From the NCBI GenBank assembly GCA_028583405.1, contig CM053250.1:40660230-40724229 (forward strand): a stretch of 64,000 nt of DNA. Reading direction: 5' to 3'. A model generated the notes under the pieces. That model did no database searches. It was not told where the DNA came from and saw only the letters and a program-made list of their open reading frames with translations. Made by a program: the position numbers and the translations under genes. The number at the start of each line of letters is the position of its first letter. Positions within the stretch are counted from its first letter, which is position 1. This DNA is from Pogonophryne albipinna. Lineage: Eukaryota > Chordata > Actinopteri > Perciformes > Artedidraconidae. This document shows positions 44,362 to 57,822 of the stretch, one piece after another.

Positions 44362-47300
44362 TGTGAATCATAGTAACATGCTCATGGTCAAATATCCCCT
44401 ACACATGTGTTATCAGTGATATAAAAATGCCCTGCTTTAAATCATTATTTCATGGTGAAAATGATGGTGACCCTGACAGCTTCACGCACTAGTAATTGGA
44501 AATAAATCTTCACTTATTTGATGACACTTGTGAAACAGTTAGAGAAGGAACTGCCAGAAATGTACAGCACAGAGTAAACTTTTTTACTGGGGACCCTAAA
44601 AGTGTTGCAGTGTCGACACACTTGTGGATGACACAGCTCATAAAGTTATTAAAGTTTGCTATTTTTCATTGCAATCACCTGATTAAGATATTACAATTAT
44701 AATCAAAAGGCAGGCAACAATCAAGCGCAGATATCTGAAACAAAGGCTGAACCATGCTATCCCAACGTTTTTATAAGCCCCCAAAAATAAAATGTTAGGT
44801 CATTTTCCTACATCAGCCAAATTCAATGATTTCATAATCCACAAAGGGAAGCAACACGCTTTGTTGTCCCTGACTCAGACAATGTAGGAGGGAAAAGGTA
44901 AAGTTGTTGTGTGGTCTTTTATAAAATGCCTTAAACGTTTTCATTTTCTGTCAATTCACAAATAGATGAAACTATTTACCACTTCAGCTCCATACCAGTT
45001 AAGCTCAAGTATTCATAGGATAAAGAGGAGCACTGTTATGAGGAAACAATTTCATTTAATGAAGAAGCCCCACACAGAGGAGTTACGTGTTTCTGGTTGT
45101 TGTAACTAAATGATAATGCACAAATGTGGTTTTCAGGGTTGTCTAAAGTGAGTTAAACGTTTAAATCCATAGACAGTGAGTCTCCCAGATTGTATTTGCA
45201 TCATCGTCCAGTTTGCAGCCCCTCTGGCAGACTCTTTCATTGAAACCTACATTCAGAAATCAGAACAGGTCTAACAACAGAACTCATGTCAGAGCTGGAC
45301 AAACTTTTATATGTTAGAATTAACATCCGACTTCATTAAAATAACACATAATAACTCGTACTTTCCATTTACTACAATGGTAGATGATGATTTTTCCCTT
45401 AACATCATGAGTGTGTTCATTCATCATATGTTTCTGTGAAGCACACACACAGGATTAAACGTATTCCCCGTGGATCCTTAAATGATTCTCCTCAGAGCTG
45501 AAAACCAGTGAGTCAACACACATTAAGAATTAGGACAACGTTTTTTCTAAATGGGACGGTACAAGGCTCCCTAACTGAACATTTGATTTAAGAGAAAATG
45601 CACTCCTTCACAACACTAAGATCATTAAGAGTGGATTTCACGTGTCATGCCAATAGACAGCTAGAGAGCTCAGTTCCTTGGAAATGTAAGTGCTGTACTT
45701 TATCACACATCTCAGAGAAAGAGAGATCCAGGATTAATGTTCTGTTTCAAGTGAGCTAATCAAGGACATGCTTCTAATCAGAAAGGCTGAATGAATACGC
45801 ATTAGATGGAAAAACCTTTCAGATGCAGTGATATACTGCTGACACGTACAGGCTCATATATAACCATTACAATGATGTTGCATATGGTTACTGCATTTTC
45901 TTTCAAGACAAGGATTTGAGTCGTATACTTTAAAAACAAAACCTTGAAAAACCTGTCAACTCTCCAAACACTCTTTAAAGGTTGAATGTTTAGGATATAC
46001 AGTAGTGGCTTCTAGCTGTGAGGTTGCAGATTGCAAAAGGCCTTCCAATCTATTTCTAAAATAAAATGAAAAAAATAGCACACAACAAGATCATACTGCA
46101 ACAGTCTGAGAGAGAGAATACTTACTTACTTAGAGTCGGTGAAGCATGAGTGTGAATCCTTAGAGAATGATAGATACTGTATACAATATACATCCTTATA
46201 TAAGGGACTATAGCTGGACTACTAACTCAAGGTTTAACATACTCTCAGCAGAAATCCTATTTTCCGGAGAGCAGTCTGACAGCCATAGTATAAAGGACAT
46301 TCTATCTATGTGAACGAATGGTCACCCTAAAGCTTGCGTCAACACATCTGATCATTACTCCTCTCACTGCTTCATTTCCAAACATGTACAACACCTATGT
46401 GGGCCTTCACCTGGCATTAAAACACAAAAGGCTTTTAGTTTATCCAATCTGGGCTAATGTAGAAACCTGGCAGTGCAACATGGTGGACTCAGAGTCAAAG
46501 CTAAAAAACAACATATTTGTTCTAAATGTTATCTGACTATACACTCATTAAACGTAGTTAGAAATAGAATAGCCTATTTCAGCCGATGTCTATACCTAAA
46601 GCCTTCTCACTGTCACTTTAAAATGGTATTGGATATAATGAAGAGGATTCTGGTCATATAAGATTTTAGACATGACTTTGCATCACTAAAGTTTGACTGA
46701 ATTAAAAAGTTATACTAGAGCATTACTTTTTAAAATCCAAAACAGCTATGCTGGATTGTTGTTGTTGTGGTTCTGTGTGTTTTAATGGCAACATGTGGTC
46801 CTGGAGACACCTGATGGCATACATAATCACAGAAGCTGTGTATAAGACTTTGCCAGGTGTTCTTATTTCTGCAGATGAATTGTCACTGTGATTGTGTTGG
46901 AAGCTCAGTCATAAAACCTTACAGGTGTGTAGTTCAGTAATATACGCAAAATAATCATTTGAGCACTTTTGCAAATGCCAGTGTTAATTAGTAATGTTCA
47001 CATATAGCAGTTTAGTCAACCGGTTCCTTCAAGTACCGGTCTTCTTTATGCCATTATATCATTGGTCATGTAATTAAGGGAAGTCAAATCTGATCAAATG
47101 TGAGCAAAGCAAGCTGTTGGATCTGAGTGTCGGCCTACAACAGGGGGCGCTGTTTCCACTGTGGATCGGGATTTGAATTGCTGATCTACTTATTCAGCAT
47201 GACTTTCAGATGGATAGAAGACACTAAGAGGCAAAGCAACTCTCTAAAGATGCAAAGTTTTGCAAAGCCTGTATGTGCTGAAGAACTCTACCATCAGGAG

Positions 47301-48138
47301 CTCTCTGGATCCTCCTCACTGTTTAAAGTGCCGCTCCTCTTGGTGCTGAGGAAGGTTGGAGTGATACAGCACACATCATCAACATGGAGAATGGCAGGCT
47401 AATGGTGTACTGAACTGTTCAGAAGTGCTAATAGAATCTGCATAGGCTCCTGGGTTGCAGCGGGTGAGCACATTTAGCCGGCGGAGTGCTTGGCTTGGCT
47501 CTCCACTCTGCTCCGAGCCGGTGCCAGATTACATTTTCAGCCAGGGGTTGATGTGTTTATGCTTTGTCAATGATACAAAAAGACCAGACTGCGGAACCAT
47601 AATGCTCGGTTGAATGAGAATAATGCAACGCTACGTAGGCAGCACAGATAGGGAATAAACTGCGCTGTTATTTTTGTATTCACTGGCTTTGAACTGGAGA
47701 CTCATTATGTTTATAATGTCTAAATGAATGTTATACAATCATGCTATTAAAACTCTTCTTTTAAACTGTTCCTGTACTTCTAAAAATACAATGGTGCTGT
47801 CACATTCAGCACATTAGCTCTGTGTTCCTTCAAGACCACAGAACTGGAGGTTCAGCCTTCTCATTCTGACGTGAATGCCAAAGAACATAGAATGATGTTG
47901 TGTTCAATTTTTGAAATAGAAACAGAAATACATATGTAATAGCTAATCAAATGTCTTTCCTTTTTGTTGTACATTTAAACCAATTGAGTAACCAGCAAAC
48001 AGAAAGTCATTTTTAGGTTGTGTTCTTCACAGGGTTGTGTGTTTGGAAATGTTCAGAATTAAAACGCTGCCGTGCCAACGCTGACTTTTAACTGGTTTTG
48101 ATTCTGGTTAATGGATTTATGTCTCCACACTACTCTGA
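44362..48138. other. Unassigned intronic sequence
   Basis: About 3.8 kb with no recognised repeat end, exon or RNA gene. ORFs are short and isolated. It is the longest quiet stretch in the window. Confidence 0.55.
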
Positions 48139-49071
48139 TTAAAGGTCCCATGTCATGGCCATTTCTACTGATGATAATTCCATTGTTGAGGTCTACTAGA
48201 ATAGATTTATATCCAAACTCACATTGGTTTCTCATACAGCATCTCTGTATAGTATGTGTATTCACTCTCTGTCCTAAACGGCTTGTTGGAGATATGTTAT
48301 ATAGATAACATATCTCTTTTTCTTCTCTCAATTATTTTATTTCTATTGTGCACTCTAATCAATATTAATCAACTAATGTTCGTTTATACATTTTAAGAAT
48401 GGCGTTTATCTTTTTTGAGAATGAGTTCTTATTTGATTTTATTTATTTGGGTCTACAACAGATGATACAAATGTTTGTGTCAGTAAATGTGTACTAACAG
48501 AGGCGGGGGTGTTTGTGGAAATAACGGGGACAGAGCTGCTGTCAGACGATCCGCTGTGCGGCGTCATCACAAACGGACGCTCTGGAGGAAAGGACGTCCC
48601 ATTGCTCTTAAAACTCATTTCCCTGCTTCTCGTGGTTTCCTTGCGTCCCTCCATGCTTCCCTGGTGGGAGGGACTAGTCACAGGGAAACGACGCAAGTGA
48701 GGGACGCAAGGAATCCATTTAACCAAAGTGAGAAGGACCCACAGCCTCGCCGCGTCCCGCCGTCTCAGGGAGGAGAAATCGGCAGAGCTGCAGCTGAAAA
48801 GACTGAGTGTGTGTGTGAGGAAGTCCGTGGATTGGTCCAACCAATCCACGGACTTAACGTAACAGCTCCGCAGACGTAACGTAACGGCTCCACGGATTGG
48901 TCCATTTGGACAAATGGGTCCATTTGGGTATGGGCACGGCACTGTACCCAGGAAGAAAAAGAGAAAAAAACGAGGCGTTTTGGGGCAGCAGGTATTTTCT
49001 GTGTTAGAGTTTTACTCGCTACAGGGTGTACTTTGAGGGTTTGTGACTCTGCTGACCGTTTACATGCATAC
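48139..49071 (+). mobile_element. MITE (AAAGGTCCCATGTCATGGCC family), interrupted on the right
   Basis: Starts TTAAAGGTCCCATGTCATGG and shares GCATCTCTGTATAGTATGTG and TTAGAGTTTTACTCGCTACA with 43210-44361. The right part is replaced by the hAT at 49072. Near the middle is a hairpin (48823-48835 with 48841-48853). Confidence 0.75.
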
Positions 49072-50054
49072 TAGGGGTGTAACGGTTGACAAACATTTCG
49101 GTTCGGTACGTACCTCGGTTTTTAGGTCACGGTACGTTTTCGGTACAGCAGAACAAATTATCACAAAACATAAAATATATATATTTTTTTGTTGTTGTTA
49201 TTATTAAACTGTGAATAATGTATTCACTCAAATAAATACATACAATAAACATTAAGGTGCAGCATTTTGATGAACTGAAATAATCTATATTTGAACTTTA
49301 CTGTACTAGTAGGCCTACTCACAAAACATAAACTATTTGTTTTGGGTTTTTAATTAATTAATTAAAGTCCAGCATTTCGATGAATTGAAATAATCTGTAC
49401 TTTAACTGTACTAGTTTGACATCATGACTTGCTTGTCATTGTATTTTCATGTTTTTTTAAAGAAAGATGAACTTGTCCACATTGCTTGCCGAAAGGGCAG
49501 ATCTGCTGGCACTAACAATGTCTCCTGCTGTGGAGAACACCCTCTCTAGGGACAGAGGTAGCAGATACAGCCAGGTAGCGCTTTGCTAACATGGCAACAT
49601 AAGGATATTTGGCGTTTGTAATAGCTTTGGCTCGGTCTGAACTCTTTGCGAGTGGTGGAGGCTTACATGCTAGTGGGAGTTGGGTTTGCACTTCAGTCTT
49701 TTTTCTTTTGGTACCGGTGATATTCACGTTCGGGTGATGCCTTTTCAAATGAGTGTGCAAATTTGATGTATTGCCAGCCGCGTAACCAATTGTAGTTGAA
49801 CAATGCCGACTAACAGCTTTGGTTCGGTCCACCTGTCTTTGTCCGTCATCCTTGTACGTAACTGCGAAACCAAAATGTTCCCAAACCCGAGACTTCAATG
49901 GTGCTGGAGGGTTTTCGAGCTCAACTTTATCTGCGTTCGCCATTTCGACAGTTCCTCAAATTACTGACTACATTTGAACGCATCCCTGTGACCAGCTCTC
50001 ATAGTAGGCCTCTCGTCCAATTAAATTACTTGGTCACTCTATGACGCGTTGAGT
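49072..50054 (-). mobile_element. Short hAT (BED-type) element, copy 2, right-truncated
   Basis: The left end TAGGGGTGTAACGGTTGAC is the same as copy 1 (13009), preceded by ATGCATAC as a possible target copy. Sequence similarity to copy 1 stops near 50054, before the other terminus. Confidence 0.85.
49512..49943 (-). pseudogene. Internally deleted BED-hAT transposase (143 codons)
   Basis: Starts MANADKVELENPPAPLKS. The BED finger region reads DRTKAVSRHCSTTIGYAAG and NTSNLHTHLKRHHP. The first zinc Cys of the usual Cys-x2-Cys pair appears as Ser, leaving HC. After DRAKAITN the frame passes directly to AKYPYVAMLAKRYLAVSATS, which belongs to the C-terminal hAT dimerisation region. The whole catalytic core is thus deleted in frame, and the last 15 residues run out of frame. 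A small DNA-binding/dimerising protein could in principle be made. Confidence 0.75.
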
Positions 50055-50096
50055 TGTGATTGCATTCAGAAAATATGTTCTTGTTTTTGGAAAGAT

Positions 50097-51159
50097 CAGG
50101 GCTGAAGTTGAATAGTCCATTTAGCTTAGGAACCTTCCTAACAGAGTGAAATGACCCGGAAGTCCCTCAGTGGCAGCCATGATAAGTGCCGTTCCAATTC
50201 TCTAGATGAAAGGAAAGGAGGTTTCAAACTTCCTTTATAACCTCCTTTAGCTTAGGAACCACTGGACCTCCCTCACCGAAAGGAGAGGAGAAAATGCTGC
50301 CCCACAATGCATTGCAGCCGCAGCATTTGCCGTCACACAACAGTCGGCCGTTCACGGAAACAACCGATTATGACGGAGAAATTATATCATGAAAGTTACG
50401 GTGCTTATTAAGCATTTTAAAACGTATGTGGTAAGTTGCCAAAGTGCTTTGTTCTGAACGTTCATCAGTATTATAATCAAAAAGAGAAATATGAACGTTA
50501 GTTTTTACTGAAATGATCAAATAAAGTCAACATCTCACAGTCTTTACTGAGCTGTGTGGAGTTTGTTCAACTTTTAAAAGATGTTTGAATGGTGATATAC
50601 ACAGTGATAGATGTTAAGGACTAACGTTTATAATAAATACATTTGTATTGATTTTAAGATATTTTCATACAATCATACGTATTGGGATCATTTGTATTAA
50701 TGTGGACCGGAGGGAGAGGGTGACGAGCATAAGTTTCACTTTCCTTTTTTCTTTCAATTCCAACTTTGGTCATGAAGAATATGTTTCTCTGTTGTCCACG
50801 TTCATAAAGCCTAAAGCAACAGCATCAGAGCACGGTGCAGAGTCTCTAGATGAGTTTACAGTAGTCCCTCGTTCTTATTAAACATCCATGTTGTAGTCCG
50901 CTGTATAGAAAACTGTAGTTTCCATAGTTTCCCCACAGCAGCAGACGCACATTCATGACGTCCGCTGGCGCATCATAAACACGTCGGATAGTGAAAGTGC
51001 AGTCGATTCTCTAAAGTACCGCAGTCTCTTCTCCTAAGTCCTTTTGAATTCTCCTATCCACTATCCCTTAACCCCGTGACGTTTCACTCAGAGGTCAAGG
51101 AATAGGAGATAGGGTTAGACGTTAGGAGCTGATTTTTGGACTATTCGACTGCAGCCCTG
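50097..51159. mobile_element. MITE with 23-bp inverted ends
   Basis: Left CAGGGCTGAAGTTGAATAGT and right ACTATTCGACTGCAGCCCTG are inverted with few mismatches. Interior blocks near both ends (TAGCTTAGGAACC; AGTCCTTTTGAATTCTCC) suggest more internal inverted repeats. No matching target duplication. Confidence 0.6.
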
Positions 51160-51670
51160 GTACTTGTTCATTCATTGACGTTGCTGAGTGCATGTGATTG
51201 GCTGAAAATGCAGGTGTGGTGTTTTTATTGATTCATTATATGAAAAAAAGGTAAATCGGAGAAAAAACACCAATAAAGACAGAACAAAGAGTCGGTTTTA
51301 AATACAAAATGCTGTGATGAAATATAATTAAACTCCAATAAAATGTGTGATTATGAAAACAGAATAATGAAATTTATATTTCAAAAATGTGTGGAGTTTA
51401 AACAATTTCTTTAATAAATTAATTATATTTTAACGCTTTATTCATATGATTATATATTTCAATATGATTTTTTTATTTATATTCCATTTAACATGTTGGT
51501 GCTTCATAACCTGTCCTGATTCAGTTGTACCATGGATCTTCCATGTGGTGCTGAAGGTGCCAGGTGTTCCTCTGCTGAGGAAGAGGCTCAGTGAGGAAGA
51601 GATCGGGGTCATGAAAAAGTGCATATTTTAACACATTTGTTTAAAGCCACTCATTCCCAGGGCTGCTTAT

Positions 51671-52400
51671 GGCGCTTTTCCACTGCAGCACGTAGCACGG
51701 TTTCTTTTGCTTTTCCACTAGGGGTAGTTCCGGCTCAGGGCTACTTTTTCACCTTTTTTCTGGCCCTCCAAAATCGAGGTTCTTACCGGGCCAACAACCG
51801 GGCTGAATGTGCTAAACTAGTGACGTAAACACTCTCAACTGCTGATTGGTCAGAGAGAATCGCTGGCAAGGGGGCTACAACCAAAACAAAATTAACATAT
51901 TTTACCGTGATTTAATTGTAATACACGTTTCAAAGACGGCAGGCGAAAAACCTTTTAAAACGCGTGTTTCTGAATGGAGATCGGATCGATCAGGCTAAGC
52001 TAATGCAGTATATGCTCCGACCGTCCACACTCACAGCAACGGCCTACAGACATAAATAAACCAGCGACTGTATTCGCCATGACACAGGCAGTCTGTGGTT
52101 TGTACTTGTTTAACTTGTGTCTAGTTTCTGAACAGATATGAAGAGCTGTGAGCTCTGAGTCCTAAGAGCTAACGGCTGATGTTTTGGTTTTGTGGTTCGC
52201 ATTGAAGATGACGTCACGGCAGTTTTATGCAGCGTCGCTCTGCCTGCCGAACAGCTGATCGCCCCGCCTACACTGCGTTACTATAGTGACTGCCCCAGTA
52301 ACTAAACTGTAATAGAAACGCAGCATAAAGTGAGCCTGGCCTACCAAGGCCTAACCATACCGTACTAAGCCGTGCTAGGTCCTGCAGTGGAAAAGCGCCA
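51671..52400. mobile_element. Harbinger-type MITE
   Basis: Ends TGGCGCTTTTCCACTGCAG and CTGCAGTGGAAAAGCGCCA form a perfect inverted repeat. The 3-bp duplication TTA flanks it (51668-51670 and 52401-52403), as expected for PIF/Harbinger. No transposase is present. Confidence 0.85.
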
Positions 52401-52403
52401 TTA

Positions 52404-53513
52404 GATGTGAGCGGCACGAACATCTTACTTTCAGTCTCATGCATCTTCAGAGGATCTGTCTCCTCACATGTGATCCATGCTCTGCATTGTTTGTTTATGT
52501 TCTGCCAAGTGCCGCTTATTTTTAGTTCTCTCTTTGTGAGTCAAAGCCAGTTGATCCACGCTGACAGTCCACTCAAGAGGATGAGTGTGTAGGGTGAACT
52601 TATGAGACTGTGTGTGTATTGCGTAAATTGTGTGTGAGCTGTCATCACCGATGAACGCATCTAACACAGAAGTCAGCGCCTGCCTATAGAGCCGGTGTAT
52701 CATTGCCTGAAGAATACCGTCACTGTAAACAATGCAACGCTGTAACACATAGGTGCACAGGGACGGAGACACATACTTCAACATTTACAGCAGCTGGTTC
52801 ACCCCTAGGTAAAGGGTTACATGTGAAATCAAGTGACTTACGTTCCTGTGAATGTAAACACCTCCCTCAAATCAGTGGAACTCAAAGGGAAGGTGCCGGG
52901 GAGCGTGTGAAGCTTGAACAAATCTACCTCTTGTTCTTCATCTGTCAGATGGAGGATGTGTGATGCTTTCAATTCCAGAGCTGTAACTTTGTTCAGATGA
53001 AAGCCTGATGATTTTATTACACCTCCTGTGTATGGTTTGCGTTGCTCTGATCCTTGAAGGCAGTGTGCAGATTATTAAGTAATGTTTGAGGGGAGCCCAC
53101 CCTGTCACTGAACGTTAGAGATTTGTGATGCAGGATCCAGAATAAAGTTCTTGCCTCACCTGCTTAATGGAACGGTTAAATATGATCACCAGACACATTG
53201 GAAAAACTTTATTTGATATCGACAAAACGTATTATCTTGTATATGGGCTTGTGTTTTACGGATTTTTAAAAGAAAGCTTAGTTGCTACATTATTTGACTC
53301 AAGACAAAATGTTATGGGAATGTCTTATCAGTGGTAATGGTTAACATTGTAAAACTTCTTGAAAGGGTGCTATATTAAACAAATCAGAGTTCTCCTGCTC
53401 TCGGAGCTGCTGCTACTAACACCCAGCCAAAACATTCCCCTGTTCTTCCATGATGAGGGTGCCTCCACATTGCATTTATTTGTATTGCAACTTCCATGCA
53501 ACCTTTGACTGTC
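52404..53513. other. Unassigned intronic sequence
   Basis: Only short chance ORFs, the longest of 106 codons on the minus strand without family resemblance. Confidence 0.5.
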
Positions 53514-53521
53514 ATCTAGAG

Positions 53522-54082
53522 CAGGGATGGGCAAATGGCATGCGGCCCCCGGGACCCTGCCGTGTTATCTATGATTACTAAACGCTTTTCATTCATAATT
53601 TCAGCGGGAGGGAGGGGGAGCGGCGCTGAGGAACAGCAGAGTGCGGGCTGACAGGTGTCTGTGTTGACATTCCCCTTATTGTGCGTCAGCAGAGAAAGGC
53701 TACAAGTGTCTTAGGTTCAAGTTAGACAACTAATGTCTGTGTTAGTGTTCATGACTTAATTAATTAATCTCAATGCACACACTTTTTCCGTGCTTTCCAA
53801 TAGTTTAAAATAGTTTTATTCCACTGTTAAATAACCTGTTCAATACAAATATGCCACTTGTAGAAATTAAATAACATTTCTGTGAACTGACATTTGTTTA
53901 GTGAGCTTATTAGAGGATGTTCCCTGAAAGATTGGCAAATGTCAATGAAGATGTCCGACTTAATTTGTTAATAATTACATACATGGAATTTGTGTGTGTG
54001 TGTTCCAAGTGACTCTGCGGCCCCCTGGTGGCCAGTACATACATTATGTGGCCCCCACCACCATCCAAGTTGCCCATCCCTG
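53522..54082. mobile_element. hAT-type MITE (CAGGGATGGGCAA family)
   Basis: Ends CAGGGATGGGCAA and TTGCCCATCCCTG. Perfect 8-bp duplication ATCTAGAG at 53514-53521 and 54083-54090. 561 bp, no ORF. Confidence 0.9.
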
Positions 54083-54223
54083 ATCTAGAGTATAACTGGT
54101 AGACCCAAATTCAGGAAACTGCAGGCATCAGCAACATTAAACAGAAACACATTTTATTCAGGCACAGTGCAGGCAAGGCAAAACAGAACTTCACGTAACA
54201 AGAGGGATCCGACAGAGAACCAG

Positions 54224-55333
54224 GGCCCTTTCTCATTTCTCTAACTCCCCTCCTCGACTCCCCTCCTCGACTCCTATCCTCGAGACTTAGTCCCGCCCAC
54301 AGGAGATGCGAGCCGAGGAGCCGAGGAGGGGAACCGAGGAGAGAGGAGGGGAAGCAGCAGGCGGTTAGAGAAATGAGAACTCCTCTCCTCTGAGCGGTCA
54401 TTTTAAAGAGACGTCCATTAATGATGACAGGAGGCACAGCAGCCCTCTGTCTGATGGACAGATGAGTTCATGACCACTTTGATTCATTCACAGTGCGGAA
54501 TAATGAGACAACAGGCTACAGATGCGGACACACACACACACATATATATATATATATTTATATACATATATATACCATTTCAGAATCAAACAGAGCACTC
54601 TCATATTAACGTAACACTATCAGAGACTGGATATATCCCCCCCCCCCCTCTCTGGTCGCTACAATGAGGAAAATAAATTACTGGCCAAAAGTTTTATTTA
54701 CAAGTATTAAAAGTAAGCAGAGGACACCAAACCAACTGAGACCTGTCTGTCCGCTGCATCTACGCACACACTGTACCAAACACACACACGCACCTACAGC
54801 TAACAGCCTAACAGCCGTTGTGTATTTTATTATGTGAAGCACTAAATGGTTTTAGAAAATATCTTTGTTTGTAGATATCTACTAAACTACAGCAAATACA
54901 GAATGTAATGTAGGCCTGTTATACTGAGTGATATATATTATACACACTGCTCTGCTTTCTGCACGGACATCACAGCTGTTCTCTCTGGAAACATCGCGTC
55001 GCGATGAGAGCAGTTAATAAAATAATATCCAGGGGATGCATGCAGAGCTGTCATTGGCTGAGATAAGTCCGGCAGTGCGTCACGACTCTTTGAAACATCT
55101 CTGTTGCCGGAAATGCATCCACGAAGGAGCCGTGGAGGACCGTGGAGGACCCATCAGTGTATCCTCGGTTAGAGCTCCTCCAGAGAGCCTCCTCGATGCT
55201 CGATGCTCGGTCCTCGAAGTGCATTTAGAGAAATGAGATGTCCTTCAACATGGCGCGCTGAAATCCATTTCCGGGTCACTACCGGAGGACCGAGGAGTCG
55301 AGGAGGGGGATTTGATGAAATGAGAAAGGGCCC
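54224..55333. mobile_element. Composite MITE with GGGCCCTTTCTCATTT ends
   Basis: Left GGGCCCTTTCTCATTT and right AAATGAGAAAGGGCCC are inverted. The left end also forms a smaller hairpin (54231-54250 with 54365-54394) and GAGGA-rich blocks recur at the right (55100-55330). Short AT-rich microsatellite at 54540-54575 and a C-run at 54640. Confidence 0.65.
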
Positions 55334-55601
55334 AGAAGTTCAGTAAAAAAAAAAGTAGCATGAATGTTATCTGTCAATCTCCATCTAGATGTTTGCTAAA
55401 GGAATAGACATATACTGATATTATGTGAAGATGTAGATGTTTGTCTTAGAGGTCAAAATGTATTCTATACATAAATATGTTGCCCCGGTGTGCAGGGGTC
55501 AAATTGGGCCGGGGCTGTCCGAGCACAAAGGACGATGCTCTGACACTCATCACCCTCGCAAATGTATCATATGTTTACAAAAACCGATATATATGTATAT
55601 G

Positions 55602-55650
<49 letters not shown>
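55602..55650. repeat. (AT)n microsatellite
   Basis: About 22 AT units after a GTATAT-rich lead. Confidence 0.95.
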
Positions 55651-55654
<4 letters not shown>

Positions 55655-57751
55655 ATGTCAGCAATTTTCACCCATTTATTAATTATGTGTTTTACATTTG
55701 ATAACACCAATGTGTTTAATACTGGCAACTTCTAATTGTGGGAAAAACAAAAACGTTCAGTTGAGACGTCCCATAGAACATTTTGCGAAACACAATAACC
55801 AGCATGTGCAGTTCTGGGGGGGCGTTCGATTCCAGTTTTGGATAGTCTGGTGTGGTTTCGTTCCATTTCAAACAGCTGTTTGACGCTCGGCGTAACCTTG
55901 GCGCACTGCCACTCCAACATCCAATCCCAGAGCTTGAAGATTAATCACGTGGACTGTAGTCCTAAACGATAGCTGGGGATTATGGGTAGTGTAGTGTCTT
56001 CGGCCATCCGAAACTCAGAAATGTTGACCATCGCAATGATGCTCGAAATGTCCCTTATAGGCCTACGTCTGTTTCCGGTTATTTTTATTTTGAAATTCAG
56101 TTCCTGACGGACGCCAAAAAAGCCCGAGATTATGGAATTAAACCAATAAATAAAAACAAGGATAATTGTGTGTTATTGGTGAGTAAATAACATTGTGTTA
56201 TTTTGAAAAGAATAACAAATTAGAAGGAAAAAAAGATTTTAAAATACAGATTTCAGTATTCTGAGGCTCTGAGCTCCATTTCTTTTCCTCACAGACGGCA
56301 ACAAAAGTCAGAAATTCTACGATTTAAAAAAAAAGCAATAATTGTGGCTTGATATCGAGTAAGAACATGTTTTTATGAACCACACAGCTTCCGGTCTTCC
56401 AAGACCCGACGGAGAAAAGACGTGCTGCAGGCACGAAACACATTACCAGTAGAAATACATTGCTTTTAAAATCGTGCTGTGTGACACGAAAAAAAGGGGA
56501 AAATCGTGTTGGTGAACACGAATCAATAGATTAAAAATCGTGTTGGTGAACACGAAATGCCATGAGACTGGGTTGTTATTTCATATGAGTTTCATTGTGG
56601 CAGCGTCCATCACTGCTCTCCCTGGTTGCAATACACAAAGACAGCTAACTGTAAGCTTGTCACTCAGAGGGGGGTGGGGGCCATGGCTGATGGGCCATCA
56701 GGTGTGTAAACACACAGCTGATCACCTGAGAGCTGCCGTTTCATTCAGACTATTTAAAAAAACAAAACGGTCTGATTTTAACATTGCACAATGAACTCAA
56801 TGTGTGATTATTATAGCAGTAATATTAAACACTAATAATACAGTAAACTATTACTACTAACAATAGTACAATATTATAGCCCGTTTGCCCATGGTGAGAT
56901 GACGAGGCTTCATTAAAAATAAACCTCTTTTTAGTTAATTACTGAGTTTGGGCACGTTAATAACGTTTTAAGGAAGTTGACTACAGTAAATTCATATTTG
57001 TCAGTGCTTTCATGTCAATTCGGCGAACATAAACAAATGATCGTGAAGATGATGATTAAATTAGGATTAAAAATCGGTAGTGAGAGCTGCTGCATTTCCT
57101 CCCGTCGGATGTGATATACAAACATGTAGTTGTAAACTCACGTGGATTAAACTACATTTATTAGTGCTTTCATGTCAATTCGGCGAACATATGATACATT
57201 AAATGATCGTGAGGATGATGATTAAAAATGGTTTGAGCTGGTCTGCATTTCCTGATGAAAAAACAAACCAATGGTTTTGTGTAGTAGGCCTACGCCTACG
57301 TGGATTAAACAACATTATTTTGTTAAATAAAAACAAGGTGATGTTTTGTAACTGATTACATGTCTCTTATTTAGCACAGAATATGATCCTATCCGTGACG
57401 GAACTTAACAAAGATCCGCTATATCAGATACCTGTAGATCTATCAGCTGTTTATTTCACAAGAGTTCCACTGTGGTAGCTTTTTAATCAGTGCTCCCCCT
57501 GGTGGATCCATGATCCATTGCAGCTGGTTCATTATAATTACATGTATTTATCAAGGGGGCGTATCAAGTCCTGCGGAGGGTTTTCCTTTAAGCAGGGGCC
57601 CACCCCGTGCAGATCACGGGCCCACATGGGTAGGGGCGTCCGAAATGAGGTGCTACATCTGTACACTTTTTTGTGTCTTCTTAAGAGGGAAAAAACTCTT
57701 CATACCAGCTGGTGGAGGTTGTCTGTGTCTGTCATTCAGGAAGGAATAAAA
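55651..57751. other. Unassigned intronic sequence with local repeats
   Basis: AATCGTGTTGGTGAACACGAA occurs in two tandem copies at about 56490-56550 within a probable old MITE end. The phrase TTTCATGTCAATTCGGCGAAC occurs at about 57008 and 57165, indicating a 157-bp tandem duplication. Confidence 0.5.
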
Positions 57752-57822
57752 TTAATAATAATAATAATCCTTATATTTATTATAGCGCTTTATCAATGAC
57801 TCTCAAAGCGCTTTACATCTTG
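57752..57822 (-). mobile_element. Reversed LINE 3' tail
   Basis: TAATAATAATAATCC followed by TTATTATAGCGCTTTATCAA and CAAAGCGCTTTACA reads, in reverse, as a LINE 3' end. Confidence 0.55.

Noticed and set aside
47127..47402. 91-codon ORF as a second galnt18 exon
   Set aside because: No similarity to the transferase stem or catalytic domain, and no matching splice sites at its borders.
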